The position numbers were made by a program, and so were the translations under genes. The notes beneath the pieces are model-generated. The model had not been told where the DNA came from. It saw nothing but the letters and a program-made list of their open reading frames with translations, and searched no databases. DNA of 64,000 bases from Bilabrum cf. latius (taxonomy: Eukaryota > Bigyra: Bicosoecida > Bigyra > Bicosoecida): the NCBI GenBank assembly GCA_965178125.1, contig OZ237760.1, positions 310,001-374,000 on the forward strand, given 5' to 3'. Positions within the stretch are counted from its first letter, which is position 1; the number at the start of each line of letters is the position of its first letter. Of the stretch, positions 35,329 to 47,519 are shown piece by piece.

Positions 35329-36819
35329 TCAAGACTGACCAGCCTTGACTTCGCCGTCCCTCCAGCTGCTCGCAGCAGAAGCCGCCTCCTTGGACCCAGC
35401 GGCCGTGAACCCCTGCTGCTTCTTGCCCCCAGCGCCACCCACACCCCCGCTCGTGCCAGCGGCTGCTCTGCCCTTCTGCTTCTTGCCAGACCAGTGAGAT
35501 CCAACCATCCCACTCTTTGGCAAATGCCCCTTGCTGTCGCCTACCCCATCCTGGGGTCCCAACCCCGGGGGCGGGCCCCTGACCCCACCCCCATTCGATG
35601 ACGATGACGATGACGACCCCTCCCAGTGCGGAACCTAGAATCCGCGGCGCCGGATCTCACCCTCCAGCGCCCGAACCCGAGACATGGCCCGCGACAGGTC
35701 ACCCGCGGCGGCACCCAGTTGTTCCCCAAGCTCCCTGGAATTCTCCCTTTCCTTCTCAAGCAACTCAGCAAGCTCTGCTCTAGGCCGGAGCTCGGCTTCG
35801 CGCAGCCGCGCGCGCAGAACGTTCCTGTCCTGCCTAAAGCTCGCCCCCTCGGCCCGCGCCTGTTCCAGCGCCGCCTCTTTGTCCACAAGCAGCCTCGTCA
35901 GGCGGGCCACGCCCGCAGCATCCAGGCCGCCCTCTTCCGGTTTGGGGGCTGGCAAGCCGGCGCCCGGGTTCCGCACGGGAAGCATCACCGGCGCCGCGGC
36001 GCCGACTGCGGAACCATTAGAACGCGCGGCGCCTCCGGACAGCGCCGTGCTCAGCCTGTCGGCGATGAGCGCCCTCTGCACCTCTGCCTCGATCGATGCG
36101 AGCGACGACGCAACCCCCGCCCCACGACCACCGCGCAGCCCCTCCACGCTCGTCACACCGGTTGAACCAGAGGGTCCATGCCCAAAGAGCCCCGGCGGCG
36201 CGGCCGCGGCTCGCAGGTGCGGGCTAGTCTCAGCCTTGCTCTTCGGCAGCAGCCCGCCCAGCAGGGAGGCTCCCTGCCCCTCCTCGCCGACATGGATTCG
36301 CTCCGATCCCGGGATTGTGGCACTTGGTGCGGTGGCTGGACCAGACCCTGATGTGCCGCGCTTGCGGCCTTTCTTGCCTTTGCGTTTGCTGCCTCCCGTT
36401 CCCGCAGTGCCAGCAACAGGCACGGGTTTTCCAGGCTGAGGCAGTTTCTGGTCGCTATGCATGCTCTGCTACAGAGCAGCCCGAAGATCTGATTCAAACT
36501 ATTCAGCAGCCATCTATTCGGCGCGTAGCTGCTGCTTGGACTGGCTGCTGCTGCCTGCCTCTCCCGCAGGAACGCCGTCAGAATCAAGTTTGGGCGTAGC
36601 TTCAACCGCCCCAGCGGAAATATCCGAACTGACTTGTCGCTTCTTAGATCGCTTGCCAGTTTTCTTCGGAGGACCTGTCGTAGCGACGTTCTTGAGAGAG
36701 TTCTTTGCAGAATGTCGCTGTCGCTGTCGCTTCTTCTTTTCGATACGCGAAACTTCCTGGCGAATCTCTGCATCTTCCTCCTCAGAGTCAGATAGTGCAA
36801 GCATTTTCCTGCCAGACAT
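35329..36819 (-). CDS. Coiled-coil, Lys/Gly-rich protein of unknown function
   Basis: A single exon of 496 residues from MSGRKMLALSDSEEED (36819) to TGA (35329-35331). TAGs at 36514, 36499, 36469 and 35635 are crossed. Three of them sit in one helix: LRAE-TAG-MAAE-TAG-FESDLRAAL-TAG-QSMHSDQ, a context where Gln is natural. The N-terminus is acidic and then Lys/Arg-rich (nuclear-signal-like). The middle is disordered. About residues 290-390 form a long charged coiled coil. The C-terminal 100 residues are Gly/Ser/Lys-rich. A short stretch of this gene (GRKRGTSGSGPATAP) recurs inverted at about 41665-41717. Family unrecognised; possibly a nuclear or cytoskeletal scaffold. Confidence 0.68.
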
Positions 36820-37323
36820 GTTGAACGGTTCGTTCGTGCCTTTAACCGAGTTCTGTGTGGCATAGAAGGCACCTGGTGGCGGAAGGGGCAACTGGCGGGA
36901 TGTGATGAGTGCATCACAAGCAGGGACAGACAGACTGCACTGCACTCAGCTGGAAAGCTGGCAGTTGTTGACAGTGCACGTATCCTCCCATTCTGGCAGC
37001 ACGAGACTTCTACACGCGGCCATTCTTGTCAATAGCATCACACATTGTCTGGCACCCCCTGCTCCCCCTCGCCCCCACATTGAACATAGATCGGGCCACC
37101 GCCCACAGCATCCAGGATGGAACCGCTCTGCTGCTCGTCCGACCAGTCCCAAGGCCGAGCACCGCCAGGAATGGGCAGAGCACCGCCCGTCTCAGGAGAA
37201 CTCAAGACCGCTGCATACAGCGGTACGAAGGCGCGAGTGTATGGCACGTGCGGCCGTGCTCTGCTCGGCAGTGATCGCTGCGGGAAAGCGCGCGTTTCTT
37301 TGTGAGTAAAGCTGGCCGTGCAC
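36820..37323. other. Intergenic, no gene seen
   Basis: It lies upstream of the coiled-coil gene and left of the 232-bp direct repeat. Several short open frames overlap but none shows conserved sequence. Nothing else was recognised. Confidence 0.55.
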
Positions 37324-37555
37324 GCCTGTTGCAGCAGCTGTTCCGGTTCCGTCTCCAGTTGGCGCCGCAGCGGAACCATGGGCCGGCGGGCGGCGGCAGT
37401 ACCTGAGCCAAACTTTTCGGCTCGGGGACGGGACAACTCCACCCAAGCCGACTATTTTTGTATTTGAACTGGGTTTGCCGCGATTTCAGCGATCACAGGG
37501 GCTGCGCTCCCCCCTCAGGGGGGGCTGAACGAGACAAAACGCTTGGTGCAGAATT
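37324..37555 (+). repeat. Direct repeat, left copy (232 bp)
   Basis: Begins GCCTGTTGCAGCAG and ends GGTGCAGAATT. It is nearly identical to 41718-41950, and the two bracket effector-like copy 1. It ends 12 bp before that gene's ATG, so it probably contains its promoter or 5' UTR. Copy 2 of the gene lacks it. Confidence 0.9.
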
Positions 37556-37567
37556 GTCTGTTCAACA

Positions 37568-40500
37568 ATGAGCAAGAGGTTGGCATTGTGCTCATCCAGA
37601 CTACGCAGCCAAATGCATCTATTCAAATCGATGGTGCGCCTACCACGGTCTGTAGGTGCCTTGACGAAGGCCAGTTGGAACATGCTACGTGTGAGCCACT
37701 CATTTCGATTCGATTCGCTCGTTTGCGGCACCCGAGACGAAGCCGTTGACCATCTGAACCCGTTTTAAGACTGATCTGTATTTTGCGTTATCCACGTTCC
37801 CACTGCAGGGCGGCAACAATCTGAGCGTCTGTTCACTTCCTCGAGGTGGCTCTGCTTAGCGCTGGTCAACAGCGGGGCTGATCATGTGCCATCCTAGGCA
37901 GACTAAGTTGATATGGAGACCAGGGCAGTCGCTGGCACAAGCGAGACTTCTTTCAGGGGAACCTGATAGCCATAAGGATGTGCCTTCCCTCCAGTTCGTG
38001 TGGAAACAGAAGATGAACGCTGATGCTATGGTGGTTTCATGGCAGCCGCTTTCCAAATCGACCCCGCTCAGCGCAACCATTAGGCGTGTACAGGTGATCC
38101 AGCAAGCCCAGCAGGATGGAATAGTCATGGCCAAAGCCTTGGACGCCGGTACAGTCAAGCAACTTGAATCAATCTCGAAGGACTCACCAACATCGAGCAT
38201 CGGCGCGAAGCTGGAGCTTCCGAGGACCTAGCTTGAATCCGCAGAGCGCCTTCACGAGGTGGGGCTGCTTTCGGAGCTTGGGTCCGATGTCGTCCTGGAG
38301 TATCTCAGGAGCGACAAGGCGCAGGCAGACCTGGACAGCTTCAACGTGCAGGCCCAGGAAAGGATGTCGGAGGAAGAGATGCGGATACATGAGCTCAACA
38401 AAGACCTAGAGCTGATGGGATTGCCCCACTCCGACTACCTCTACAAAGCCAAAAAAGTGGTGGTTCCCGACATTGAGAAATTCGTCACTGATCTCAGTGA
38501 GCTTGCGGAGAAGCAGCGTTTTGAGATACCGCCGCCGTTCAAGGGCGCGACTCTGCTCGATGCCGTCCGAGAGCGCACATAGCGAGTTGTGGACGCGACC
38601 GAATCGTGGATGGCCGATGCCGTGCTGGATTGTCTTCGGTTGATCGGAGACGCAGTCGTCCACGTGCATGCTTCCACCGGACGAAGCTTGGATATGATCG
38701 CCGAGACCTACGTCTTGCCAATTGTGGACTCCGGGTTCAGGACGCAAAGGGAAAGGCTCCTGCATCGACTTCTCTACGAAGCGTTCAAGTCGAGGCTGAA
38801 TATTACCCGTGGTGGGGTTGTGCTGGGATATGAAGGCTTTGGCAAGTCTCAGCTGGTGCGCCAGCTGGTGCTTGGCAAGGAGCTGTGGCAGTGGACCACA
38901 GACAACCGCAAAGGCCATGTCGGGATGTATGTCCATAACCCGAACGAATTGGACGATGCGCTTCGATTGGGATGCCCCCCGGCACTCCTGGCTGCAGGTC
39001 TGTGCAACGCGGGAGTGATTGAACGCGAGAAAGCACCAGCCTGGACGGAGTCTGGCGAGTCGGGATTGGATTCTTTTGACGCAGCGGGATGGGTGTATAA
39101 AAACGATGTTGATGCCCTGCTGGTGATCGACGAGGCGCAGCAGGCGAAGGTAGATCCTGCTGGTGAGGCAGTGACCAAGGCATTGATCGCGCGGTCGAGG
39201 AAGTTCTGGGACTCCCTTGATGCATGCTGTCAGAATCCGCACTTTCCGATGACGGTGATCACGGGCACAGGGTCAGAGGTAGCGTACTTGGTGTATGATC
39301 GGCCTCGAGGCGTGAAATGGAAGATGCAGAAGGACAAGTTCCACATGCACTGGCTCGACTACGAGTACTCTGAGGTGGAGATTTGCCTCATGCTGACCCG
39401 GCAGGGTAAGATGACACAGCTGCCCAAGGATGGCATGCGCTGGACACCGTCGTACTCTCCGGACGATAGGCCGCTCGATATTGAGTCACTGACGGCCATG
39501 GTGGACCAGGTTCATCTAGAGGACGTGACTTTGGCCCTTGCGTTGGCTGTTGCGAGAGCTTCTGGATGCGACCCCGCGTCAGACCCGAAGTCAAGCAGTG
39601 CAGAGCCAGTAGTGGATAGCCACTGGATTGAGACGGGGCAGGTGGTGCATCCCAGGCTCGAGCACGTAGTGGAGGGAATCCAGGCCGATGCCAGGGGGGA
39701 CCTCGAGGCGTGGCAACAAATCAAGGTCAAGCCCGATCGGCTGACCTTGCAGGCTGCCACTGAGGCGCTGAAAGACGAACGGGTGCTGCATGCAGCCTAT
39801 GCATCACGATCCAAGATCCTGCGACGTGTGTGGCAGACCGGCATGACAGCCCGCAGCTTGAGCGGGATTAATGCGGAAGACCAGCAGATGAACAAGAAAC
39901 TGCGAGTCTGGTACGAGTCCATGGCTAGGGACACTGACGGGTTCCAGCAGATCATGCTAGCGCTCCTAGAATGTATGCGCGACGAGGACTCGGACTGGCA
40001 GCGTGATGCTTTCGCTAACCCTCTCAAGCCACCAAAACCTGTCGCGGTTGAGGCGCTGGTAGAGAAGTTCGAGCTTATGCACCCTGACGTCAAAGTTGAG
40101 GATACTGATCAGTTCGAAGAAAAGCTTAGCGAGTGGAGGCTTAAGCAGCTTGTGGCCTACCGGGCGGCATCGGAGCAAGCTGGCTTTGAAGACGAAAACC
40201 TGCCTGCTACAGTCGGTTTCATGAGCAGTATGTTTGCTTTCCTGGCGTTGCGGTGGAGCCTGACGCGGGGTCTGTTCGTGACGAGGCGGGAGTTCTGGGC
40301 GATCCACAAGCAGACGGGCGACCTCGGTAAAGACTACGAGCTAGTGGTGGCCGAGTCTTTGCACCGCAACTTCGTGTCCAAGGTGCTGGCCAGGGAGCTC
40401 ATGCCGTCTGTCCCTCGGTACCTGTGGGAGAAAGAGGACGGTGCTCTAAAGGAGGATCTTGTGAAACACGACAGGACGCAGGTGTTTGAAAGCGGGAAAA

Positions 40501-41333
40501 TCTCGATCCAGCTGACTCAGACCAATTGGGGCTAGAACCCGAGCAGGGAGGAGCTCCTCGGTCGAGTGCTGAAGGAGGTGCCTGACAAATATGGAGGAGA
40601 TCTGGTGGTGATCCTCGAAGATACATAGGAGCGGGATCCGCAGAAGTACCACTTGATTCGGATCCAGGTCAAGGCAGGCAGTGTCGACAGCAAAATCGAG
40701 CCGCGGGGATTGAACGGTTTCTTGTCTCGCGAGAAGGCGCAGACTGTCCTGCAGCTGTACGCCGGAGCCCTTGGTGTGCGACCTGACCAGGTTGTCATGC
40801 ATAGGTTGCTGGTGACTCCGAAAGAGCTGGTACCCAGTATTACTGATCTGTTTCCCAAGCGTAATCGCAGCGAAGACCGTGAGATGGAATCAGGCATTGC
40901 AGAGCCGAGTACCTCTGAGCCTATCGGGGCCGATGACCAAGGCAAGGCAGAGTCGGACATGGATGGTACCTACGACAGGTCGAACCTCTTCTACCTCGAT
41001 CACAACGACTACCACGAGTTTCTGTTCGCGGATGCGCGGTTGCTCTCTGCGAGGATCTGGGCCAACTCTGCGAGCAAGTTCGAGGAGAGGCAGCGGCGGA
41101 GGAAGCTAGCAGAAGAGCTCGCCAATAGCTTGAGACGCTTAGGCTTGTTGAACGATTCGCGCAAGGTCAAGGCGGGCGAGCCTTCCAACATGGAGAATTG
41201 GTCGGAGCAATTCGGAATGGATGGCACGTCTAAGGACCTTGGTAGAGGCCGTGGCCGAGGCCGAGGCAAGGGGAAGGGCCGAGGCAAGGGAAAGGACCTG
41301 AGCGAGGCCCGCGCGGCCAGCTCGGAAGATTGA
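37568..41333 (+). CDS. Crinkler/RHS-type NTPase-nuclease, copy 1
   Basis: Exon 1 is 37568-37690 (41 codons, basic and transit-peptide-like), the 118-nt intron is 37691-37808 (GTGAGC...CTGCAG), and exon 2 is 37809-41333; 1,215 residues, stop TGA. TAGs at 37857, 38229, 38580, 40533 and 40626 are crossed. A Walker A-like GYEGFGKSQL and Walker B LLVIDEAQQ mark a P-loop NTPase of the kind found in Crinkler (CR) and trypanosome retrotransposon-hot-spot (RHS) proteins. The C-terminal domain has GGDLVVILED followed by IRIQVKAG, consistent with a PD-(D/E)xK nuclease core (D...QxK). The end is a Gly/Lys/Arg-rich tail. Such proteins act as effectors or in genome conflict. The function here is inferred only. 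Confidence 0.75.
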
Positions 41334-41357
41334 TTGGTAGGATCCTGGGAGATCCAT

Positions 41358-41717
41358 GTTGGTGATGCCAGCAAGGTCTCTGAGATTGAGGTCGCTCGGT
41401 GGGCGCAGGACCCGCTCGAGGTGCAGGCCCAGATGCGACGAAGTGATGCGGAGGAGAGAAAATAGAATATGTTTGAGTCAAAGCACACACCACCCAATTG
41501 CAACGACCACCCGAGGGGGTAATCGCACTGGGTAGGTCGAACGGACCAGCAATCTCACGCCATGGGCTCCGCAAGCTGGACTCCATGGGGGAGTTGCGCT
41601 GCTTGCGGTCCATCCGCGTTCGCGATCAGGAGCGAGAGAGAGAGAGAGAGAGAAGGACAGAGAGAGAGAAAGGCCGCAAGCGCCGCGCATCAGGCTCTGG
41701 TCCAGCTACCGCACCAA
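41358..41717. other. Copy-1-specific insert with coding-like remnant and GA microsatellite
   Basis: This part of the insert is absent after copy 2. Its first 100 bp stay open in the frame of the preceding gene, beyond that gene's TGA, and encode helix-like sequence (SKVSEIEVARWAQDPLEVQA) through a TAG to TAA near 41521. A (GA)n tract lies at 41634-41669. Bases 41665-41717 are an inverted partial copy of the coiled-coil gene around 36336-36388. Confidence 0.65.
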
Positions 41718-41950
41718 GCCTGTTGCAGCAGCTGTTCCGGTTCCGTCTCCAGTTGGCGCCGCAGCGGAACCATGGGCCGGCGGGCGGCGGCAGTACCTGA
41801 GCCAAACTTTTCGGCTCGGGCACGGGACAACTCCACCCAAGCCGACTATTTTTGTATTTGAACTGGGTTTGCCGCGATTTCAGCGATCACAGGGGCTGCG
41901 CTCCCCCCTCAGGGGGGGGCTGAAAGAGACTAAACGCTTGGTGCAGAATT
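41718..41950 (+). repeat. Direct repeat, right copy (233 bp)
   Basis: Nearly identical to 37324-37555. The two copies are in the same orientation and flank about 4.2 kb that includes effector-like copy 1. It sits just before the duplicated sulfite reductase 3' segment. Confidence 0.9.
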
Positions 41951-42162
41951 CCGCAACTAGACACCCCCGTCGACAGGCAACGTGTTGCACTCGGCTGGAT
42001 CCAATCGAGGCTAGCTGCAGACCTCACTCAGGACTCATGACGAACTCGGAATCAAGGGGTCCCGGATTGCTCTGGCATTGAAACACACTAGAACGATTTC
42101 GGTAGGCTGGCCGAAGCGCATCAATCTAACAAATCCTTCCAGTACCTGCACGATGCACCCAT

Positions 42163-42972
42163 TCACGCGGTCTCCTCCTTGGTCTCCGCCACCCCAGACC
42201 CGGCCGCCAACTTGGCTCCACGCTCCTCCTCCTCCGCTGCAGCACCCGCTGTCTCCTTCACTACGCTACCCCCAAGCACCACCCGACCGGCAGACCCGCC
42301 CGCAGCACCGCTCTCCCGCACGACACCGCCAGCTCCCACCGCCAGCCCCCCTCGCTGCTCCCTGGCGAGCGCATCCTGAAGCACCCGTTCCGCCTCGGCC
42401 ACCGAGGGAATCTCCTTCTGAATACCAGTCAGGTCGTGGAAATCGCGCCCCGCGATCGTCGGGGCCACAAACCCGGATCGGATCACCCAGTCCCCGAAGG
42501 ACTCGAACTCCTGGGCCTGGCCCCGCCGGAGCAGAGGACCGCCGGCCTTGGCGTCGTCGGGCACACGCAGGCGGAGCAGCCCATCGGGACCCTCGCTCGC
42601 CAGCGGAACCGGCGCCGCGCCAGCAGAGGACTCATACCCCAGCGACAAACCCCCGGATGCGGACCCGCCGGCAGTGCCCAGGCCCTTGCCCTGCTGCCCT
42701 CCCTCCTCGAGCGCCAGCCCGCGGGTGGCCGCCGACTTGGCGGGTCGCCTGGTGGCCCTGTACAGCCGCAGCAGAGAGGCTAGCGTCCTGACGATCTCGT
42801 CCTCGTCGGCGCCCTCCAGGACGAGTTTGGCCACCCGGGTGCCGTCGTGCGCGCCCCCGAGGAACACGTTGTACAGCCCGGGGGCCTTGCCCACCAGTGC
42901 GATCTCGGCCACGTAGGGCCTACAGCACCCATTGGGGCAACCCGACGATCGGATCACGATGTCCGTGTCTCG
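42163..42972 (-). pseudogene. Captured 3' fragment of sulfite reductase
   Basis: Bases 41951-42972 match 47670-48693. The frame encodes only the C-terminal part of the sulfite reductase hemoprotein, from [15 protein letters not shown] to the same TGA. The upstream two-thirds is missing and homology stops abruptly at 42972. The second half of the siroheme/4Fe-4S cysteine motif (CPNGC) is kept but the first half is lost, so it cannot make a working enzyme. It was carried along by duplication with the adjacent effector-like gene. An ATG is present near the break (42999) but is not homologous to the parent gene. Confidence 0.92.
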
Positions 42973-43735
42973 CCAAGGGGTTTCTGCTACCTTGGCCATT
43001 CCTTTTCACTTCTTGAGACGCCGTGTTAGCTCCACATTCATATTCAGTTCAAAGTTTGAATAGGGCTCCACCACATCGGGAGGCAATCCATTTGTCCCAC
43101 TAGTTCGCTCGACACTTTCATCAACTCAACAAGGCCGCCTCGATCGCGTACATCTGCGCCAAGCTGCTGCGCGCGATCCTACAACTTCACCGACAGCATA
43201 CTGGCACGCATGAGTGCGTACCTGCTAGTCCTACCTGCATACACCCCTCGGAAAAGCCGAGACAATCGCATAACCGTGAGACCAAGTTTAGAGCCGCTGA
43301 ACTCATGTCTGCCAGGATTCCCCTGAGCGGGACTAAATGTCCATATCAACGCGCATATCCAAATGTCGTATTCCGGTATGCACCAAAACTCAAGCCAAGC
43401 CAAACCTGCCAAGCTATACGATATCTTGGATATATTCTTGATGTTGTACAAGTTCCGTCAGGTGGCGTGCGCGGCGCCTCAGCGCTGTCACGGTGGCACC
43501 CCACAAAATATGATTTCGTGCGCGGATGCTATAGGCTAGCTGAGCTAATGGACTTCAGTAGGGGCAGGATGCTAACGATGCGCCCAGGAATATAGTCAAT
43601 GCGGCGGATCCGGGAGTAGCGCAAGGGCACTTCGCTCAAGCCGACCCGGATACAGGCGCACCAAGGTTTGTTGTGTGTGATTATCTCAATACGATTACTT
43701 CTGCGGACGGATGCCATAGACTAGACTGTTCTACA
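42973..43735. other. Junction/intergenic between duplicated units
   Basis: About 760 bp with no counterpart elsewhere in the window, until homology to copy 1 resumes around 43720. No gene, repeat or RNA was recognised. Short frames on both strands lack conserved sequence. Confidence 0.55.
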
Positions 43736-46700
43736 ATGATGAGGACGCTGGCACTGTGCTCGTCCAAACGTCGCAGCCAAATGCATCTATTCAAATCGAT
43801 GGTACGCCTACCACGGTCTGTAGGTGTCGTGACGAAGGCCAGTTGGAACATGCTACGTGTGAGCCACTCATTTCGATTCGATTCGCTCGTTCGCGGCACC
43901 CGAGACGAAGCCTTTGAGAATCTGAACCCGTTTTAAGACTGATCTGTATCTCGCGTTACCCGCTTTCCTCCTGCAGGGCGGCAACAATCTGAGCGTCTGT
44001 TCACTTCCTCGAAGTGGCTCTGCTTAGCGCCGGTCAACAGCAGTGATCATGTACCATCCAAGGCAGACTAAGTTGATATGGAGACCAGGGCAGTCGCTGG
44101 CACAAGCGAGACTTCTTTCAGGGGAACCTGATAGCCATAAGGATGTGCCTTCCCTTCAGTTCGTGTGGAAACAGAAGATGAACGCTGATGCTATGGTGGT
44201 TGCATGGCAGCCGCTTTCCAAATCGACCCCGCTCAGCGCAACCATTAGGCGTGTACAGGTGATTCAGCAAGCCCAGCAGGATGGAATAGTCATGGCTAAT
44301 GCCTTGGACGCCGGTACAGTCAAGCAACTTGAATCAATCTCGAAGGACTCACCAACATCGAGCATCAGGGCGAAGCTGGAGCTTCCGAGGACCTAGCTTG
44401 AATCTGCAGAGCGCCTTCACGAGGTGGGGCTGCTTTCGGAGCTTGGGTCCGATGTCGTCCTGGAGTATCTCAGGAGCGACAAGGCACAGGCAGACCTGGA
44501 CAGCTTCAACGTGCAGGCCACCATGCTTTCCAAAGCAGAACAAGATAGGATGTTGGAGGAGGAGATGCGGATACATGAGCTCAACAAAGACCTAGAGCGG
44601 ATGGGATTGCCCCACTCCGACTACCTCTACAAAGCCAAAAAAGTGGTGGTTCCCGACATTGAGAAATTCGTCACTGATCTCAGTGAGCTTGCGGAGAAGC
44701 AGCATTTTGAGATCCCGCCGCCGTTCAAGGGCGCGACTCTGCTCGATGCCGTCCGAGAGCGCACATAGCGAGTTGTGGACGCGACCGAATCGTGGATGGC
44801 CGATGCCGTGCTGGATTGTCTTCGGTTGATCGGAGACGCAGTCGTCCACGTGCATGCTTCCACCGGACGAAGCTTGGATATGATCGCCGAGACCTACGTC
44901 TTGCCAATTGTGGACTCCGGGTTCAGGACGCAAAGGGAAAGGCTCCTGCATCGACTTCTCTACGAAGCGTTCAAGTCGAGGCTGAACATTACCCGTGGTG
45001 GGGTTGTGCTGGGATATCAAGGCTTTGGCAAGTCTCAGCTGGTGCGCCAGCTGGTGCTTGGCAAGGAGCTGTGGCAGTGGACCACAGACAACCGCAAAGG
45101 CCATGTCGGGATGTATGTCCATAACCCGAACGAATTGGACGATGCGCTTCGATTGGGATGCCCCCCGGCACTCCTGGCTGCAGGTCTGTGCAACGCGGGA
45201 GTGATTGAACGCGAGAAAGCACCAGCCTGGACGAAGTCTGGCGAGTCGGGATTGGATTCTTTTGACGTAGCGGGATGGGTGTATAAAAACGATGTTGATG
45301 CCCTGCTGGTGATCGACGAGGCGCAGCAGGCGAAGGTAGATCCTGCTGGTGAGGCAGTGACCAAGGCATTGATCGCGCGGTCGAGGAAGTTCTGGGACTC
45401 CCTTGATGCATGCTGTCAGAATCCGCACTTTCCGATGACGGTGATCACGGGCACAGGGTCAGAGGTAGCGTACTTGGTGTATGATCGGCCTCGAGGCGTG
45501 AAATGGAAGATGCAGAAGGACAAGTTCCACATGCACTGGCTCGACTACGAGTACTCTGAGGTGGAGATTTGCCTCATGCTGACCCGGCAGGGTAAGATGA
45601 CACAGCTGCCCAAGGATGGCATGCGCTGGACACCGTCGTACTCTCCGGACGATAGGCCGCTCGATATTGAGTCACTGACGGCCATTGTGGACCAGGTTTA
45701 TCTAGAGGACGTGACTTTGGCCCTTGCGTTGGCTGTTGCGAGAGCTTCTGGATGCGACCCCGCGTCAGACTCGAAGTCAAGCAGCGCAGAGCCAGTAGTG
45801 GATAGCCACTGGATTGAGACGGGGCAGGTGGTGCATCCCAGGCTCGAGCACGTAGTGGAGGGAATCCAGGCCGATGCCAGGGGGGACCTCGAGGCGTGGC
45901 AGCAAATCAAGGTCAAGCCCGATCGGCTGACCTTGCAGGCTGCCACTGAGGCGCTGAAAGACGAACGGGTGCTGCATGCAGCCTATGCATCACGATCCAA
46001 GATCCTGCGACGTGTATGGCAGACCGGCATGACAGCCCGCAGCTTGAGCGGGATTAATGCGGAAGACCAGCAGATGAACAAGAAACTGCGAGTCTGGTAT
46101 GAGTCCATGGCTAGGGACACTGACGGGTTCCAGCAGATCATGCTAGCGCTCCTAGAATGTATGCGCGACGAGGACTCGGACTGGCAGCGTGATGCTTTCG
46201 CTAACCCTCTCAAGCCACCAAAACCTGTCGCGGTTGAGGCGCTGGTAGAGAAGTTCGAGCTTATGCACCCTGACGTCAAAGTTGAGGATACTGACCAGTT
46301 CGAACAAAAGCTTAGCGAGTGGAGGCTAAAGCAGCTTGTGGCCTACCGGGCGGCATCGGAGCAAGCTGGCTTTGAAGGCAGAAACCTGCCTGCTACAGTC
46401 GGTTTCATGAGCAGTATGTTTGCTTTCCTGGCGTTGCGGTGGAGCCTGACGCAAGGTCTGTTCGTGACGAGGCGGGAGTTCTGGGCGATCCACAAGCAGA
46501 CGGGCGACCTTGGTAAAGACTACGAGCTAGTGGTGGCCGAGTCTTTGCACCGCAACTTCGTGTCCAAGGTGCTGGCCAAGGAGCTCATGCCGTCTGTCCC
46601 TCGGTACCTATGGGAGAAAGAGGACGGTGCTTTAAAGGAGGATCTTGTGAAACACGACAGGACGCAGGTGTTTGAAAGCGGGAAAATCTCGATCCAGCTG

Positions 46701-47519
46701 ACTCAGACCAATTGGGGCTAGAACCCGAGCAGGGAGGAGCTCCTCGGTCGAGTGCTGAAGGAGGCGCCTGACAAATATGGAGGAGATCTGGTGGTGATCC
46801 TCGAAGATACATAGGAGCGGGATCCGCAGAAGTACCACTTGATTCGGATGCAGGTCAAGGCGGGCGGTGTCGACAGCAAAATCGAGCCGCGGGGATTGAA
46901 CGGTTTCTTGTCTCGCGATAAGGTGCAGACTGTCCTGCAGCTGTACGCCGGAGCCCTTGGTGTGCGACCTGACCAGGTTGTCATGCATAGACTGCTGGTG
47001 ACTCCGAAAGAGCTGGAACCCAGTATAACTGATCTGTTTCCCAAGCGTAATCGCAGCGAAGACCGTGAGATGGATTCAGGCATTGCAGAGCCGAGCACCT
47101 CTGAGCCTGTCGGGGCCGATGACCAAGGCAAGGCAGAGTCGGACATGGATGGTACCTACGACAGGTCGAACCTCTTCTACCTCGATCACAACGACTACCA
47201 CGAGTTTCTGTTCGCGGATGCGCGGTTGCTCTCTGCGAGGATCTGGGCCAACTCTGCGAGCAAGTTCGAGGAGAGGCAGCGGCGGAGGAAGCTAGCAGAA
47301 GAGCTCGCCAATAGCTTGAGACGCTTAGGCTTGTTGAACGATTCGCGCAAGGTCAAAGCGGGCGAGCCTTCCAACATGGAGAATTGGTCGGAGCAATTCG
47401 CAATAGATGGCACGTCTGAGGACCTTGGTAAAGGCCGAGGCCGAGGCCTAGGCAAGGGAAAGGGCCGAGGCAAGGGAAAAGACCTGAGCGAGGCCCGCGC
47501 GGCCAGCTCGGAAGATTGA
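43736..47519 (+). CDS. Crinkler/RHS-type NTPase-nuclease, copy 2
   Basis: Exon 1 is 43736-43858, the intron 43859-43976 has the same ends and 118-nt length as in copy 1, and exon 2 is 43977-47519; 1,221 residues, stop TGA. All five TAGs are kept (44025, 44394, 44766, 46719, 46812). The body is nearly identical to copy 1. Differences are mostly single substitutions, plus indels in multiples of three: one codon lost near 44045 and seven added near 44520, giving a MLSKAEQD insert. Walker A reads GYQGFGKSQL and Walker B LLVIDEAQQ; the QVKAG nuclease motif is intact. Selection to keep the frame across TAG is visible. It is convergent with the sulfite reductase gene. Function as for copy 1. Confidence 0.76.

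Noticed and set aside
37324-41950. LTR retrotransposon with effector cargo
   Set aside because: The flanking repeats lack TG...CA ends and no target-site duplication, primer site, RT or integrase was seen; described only as direct repeats.
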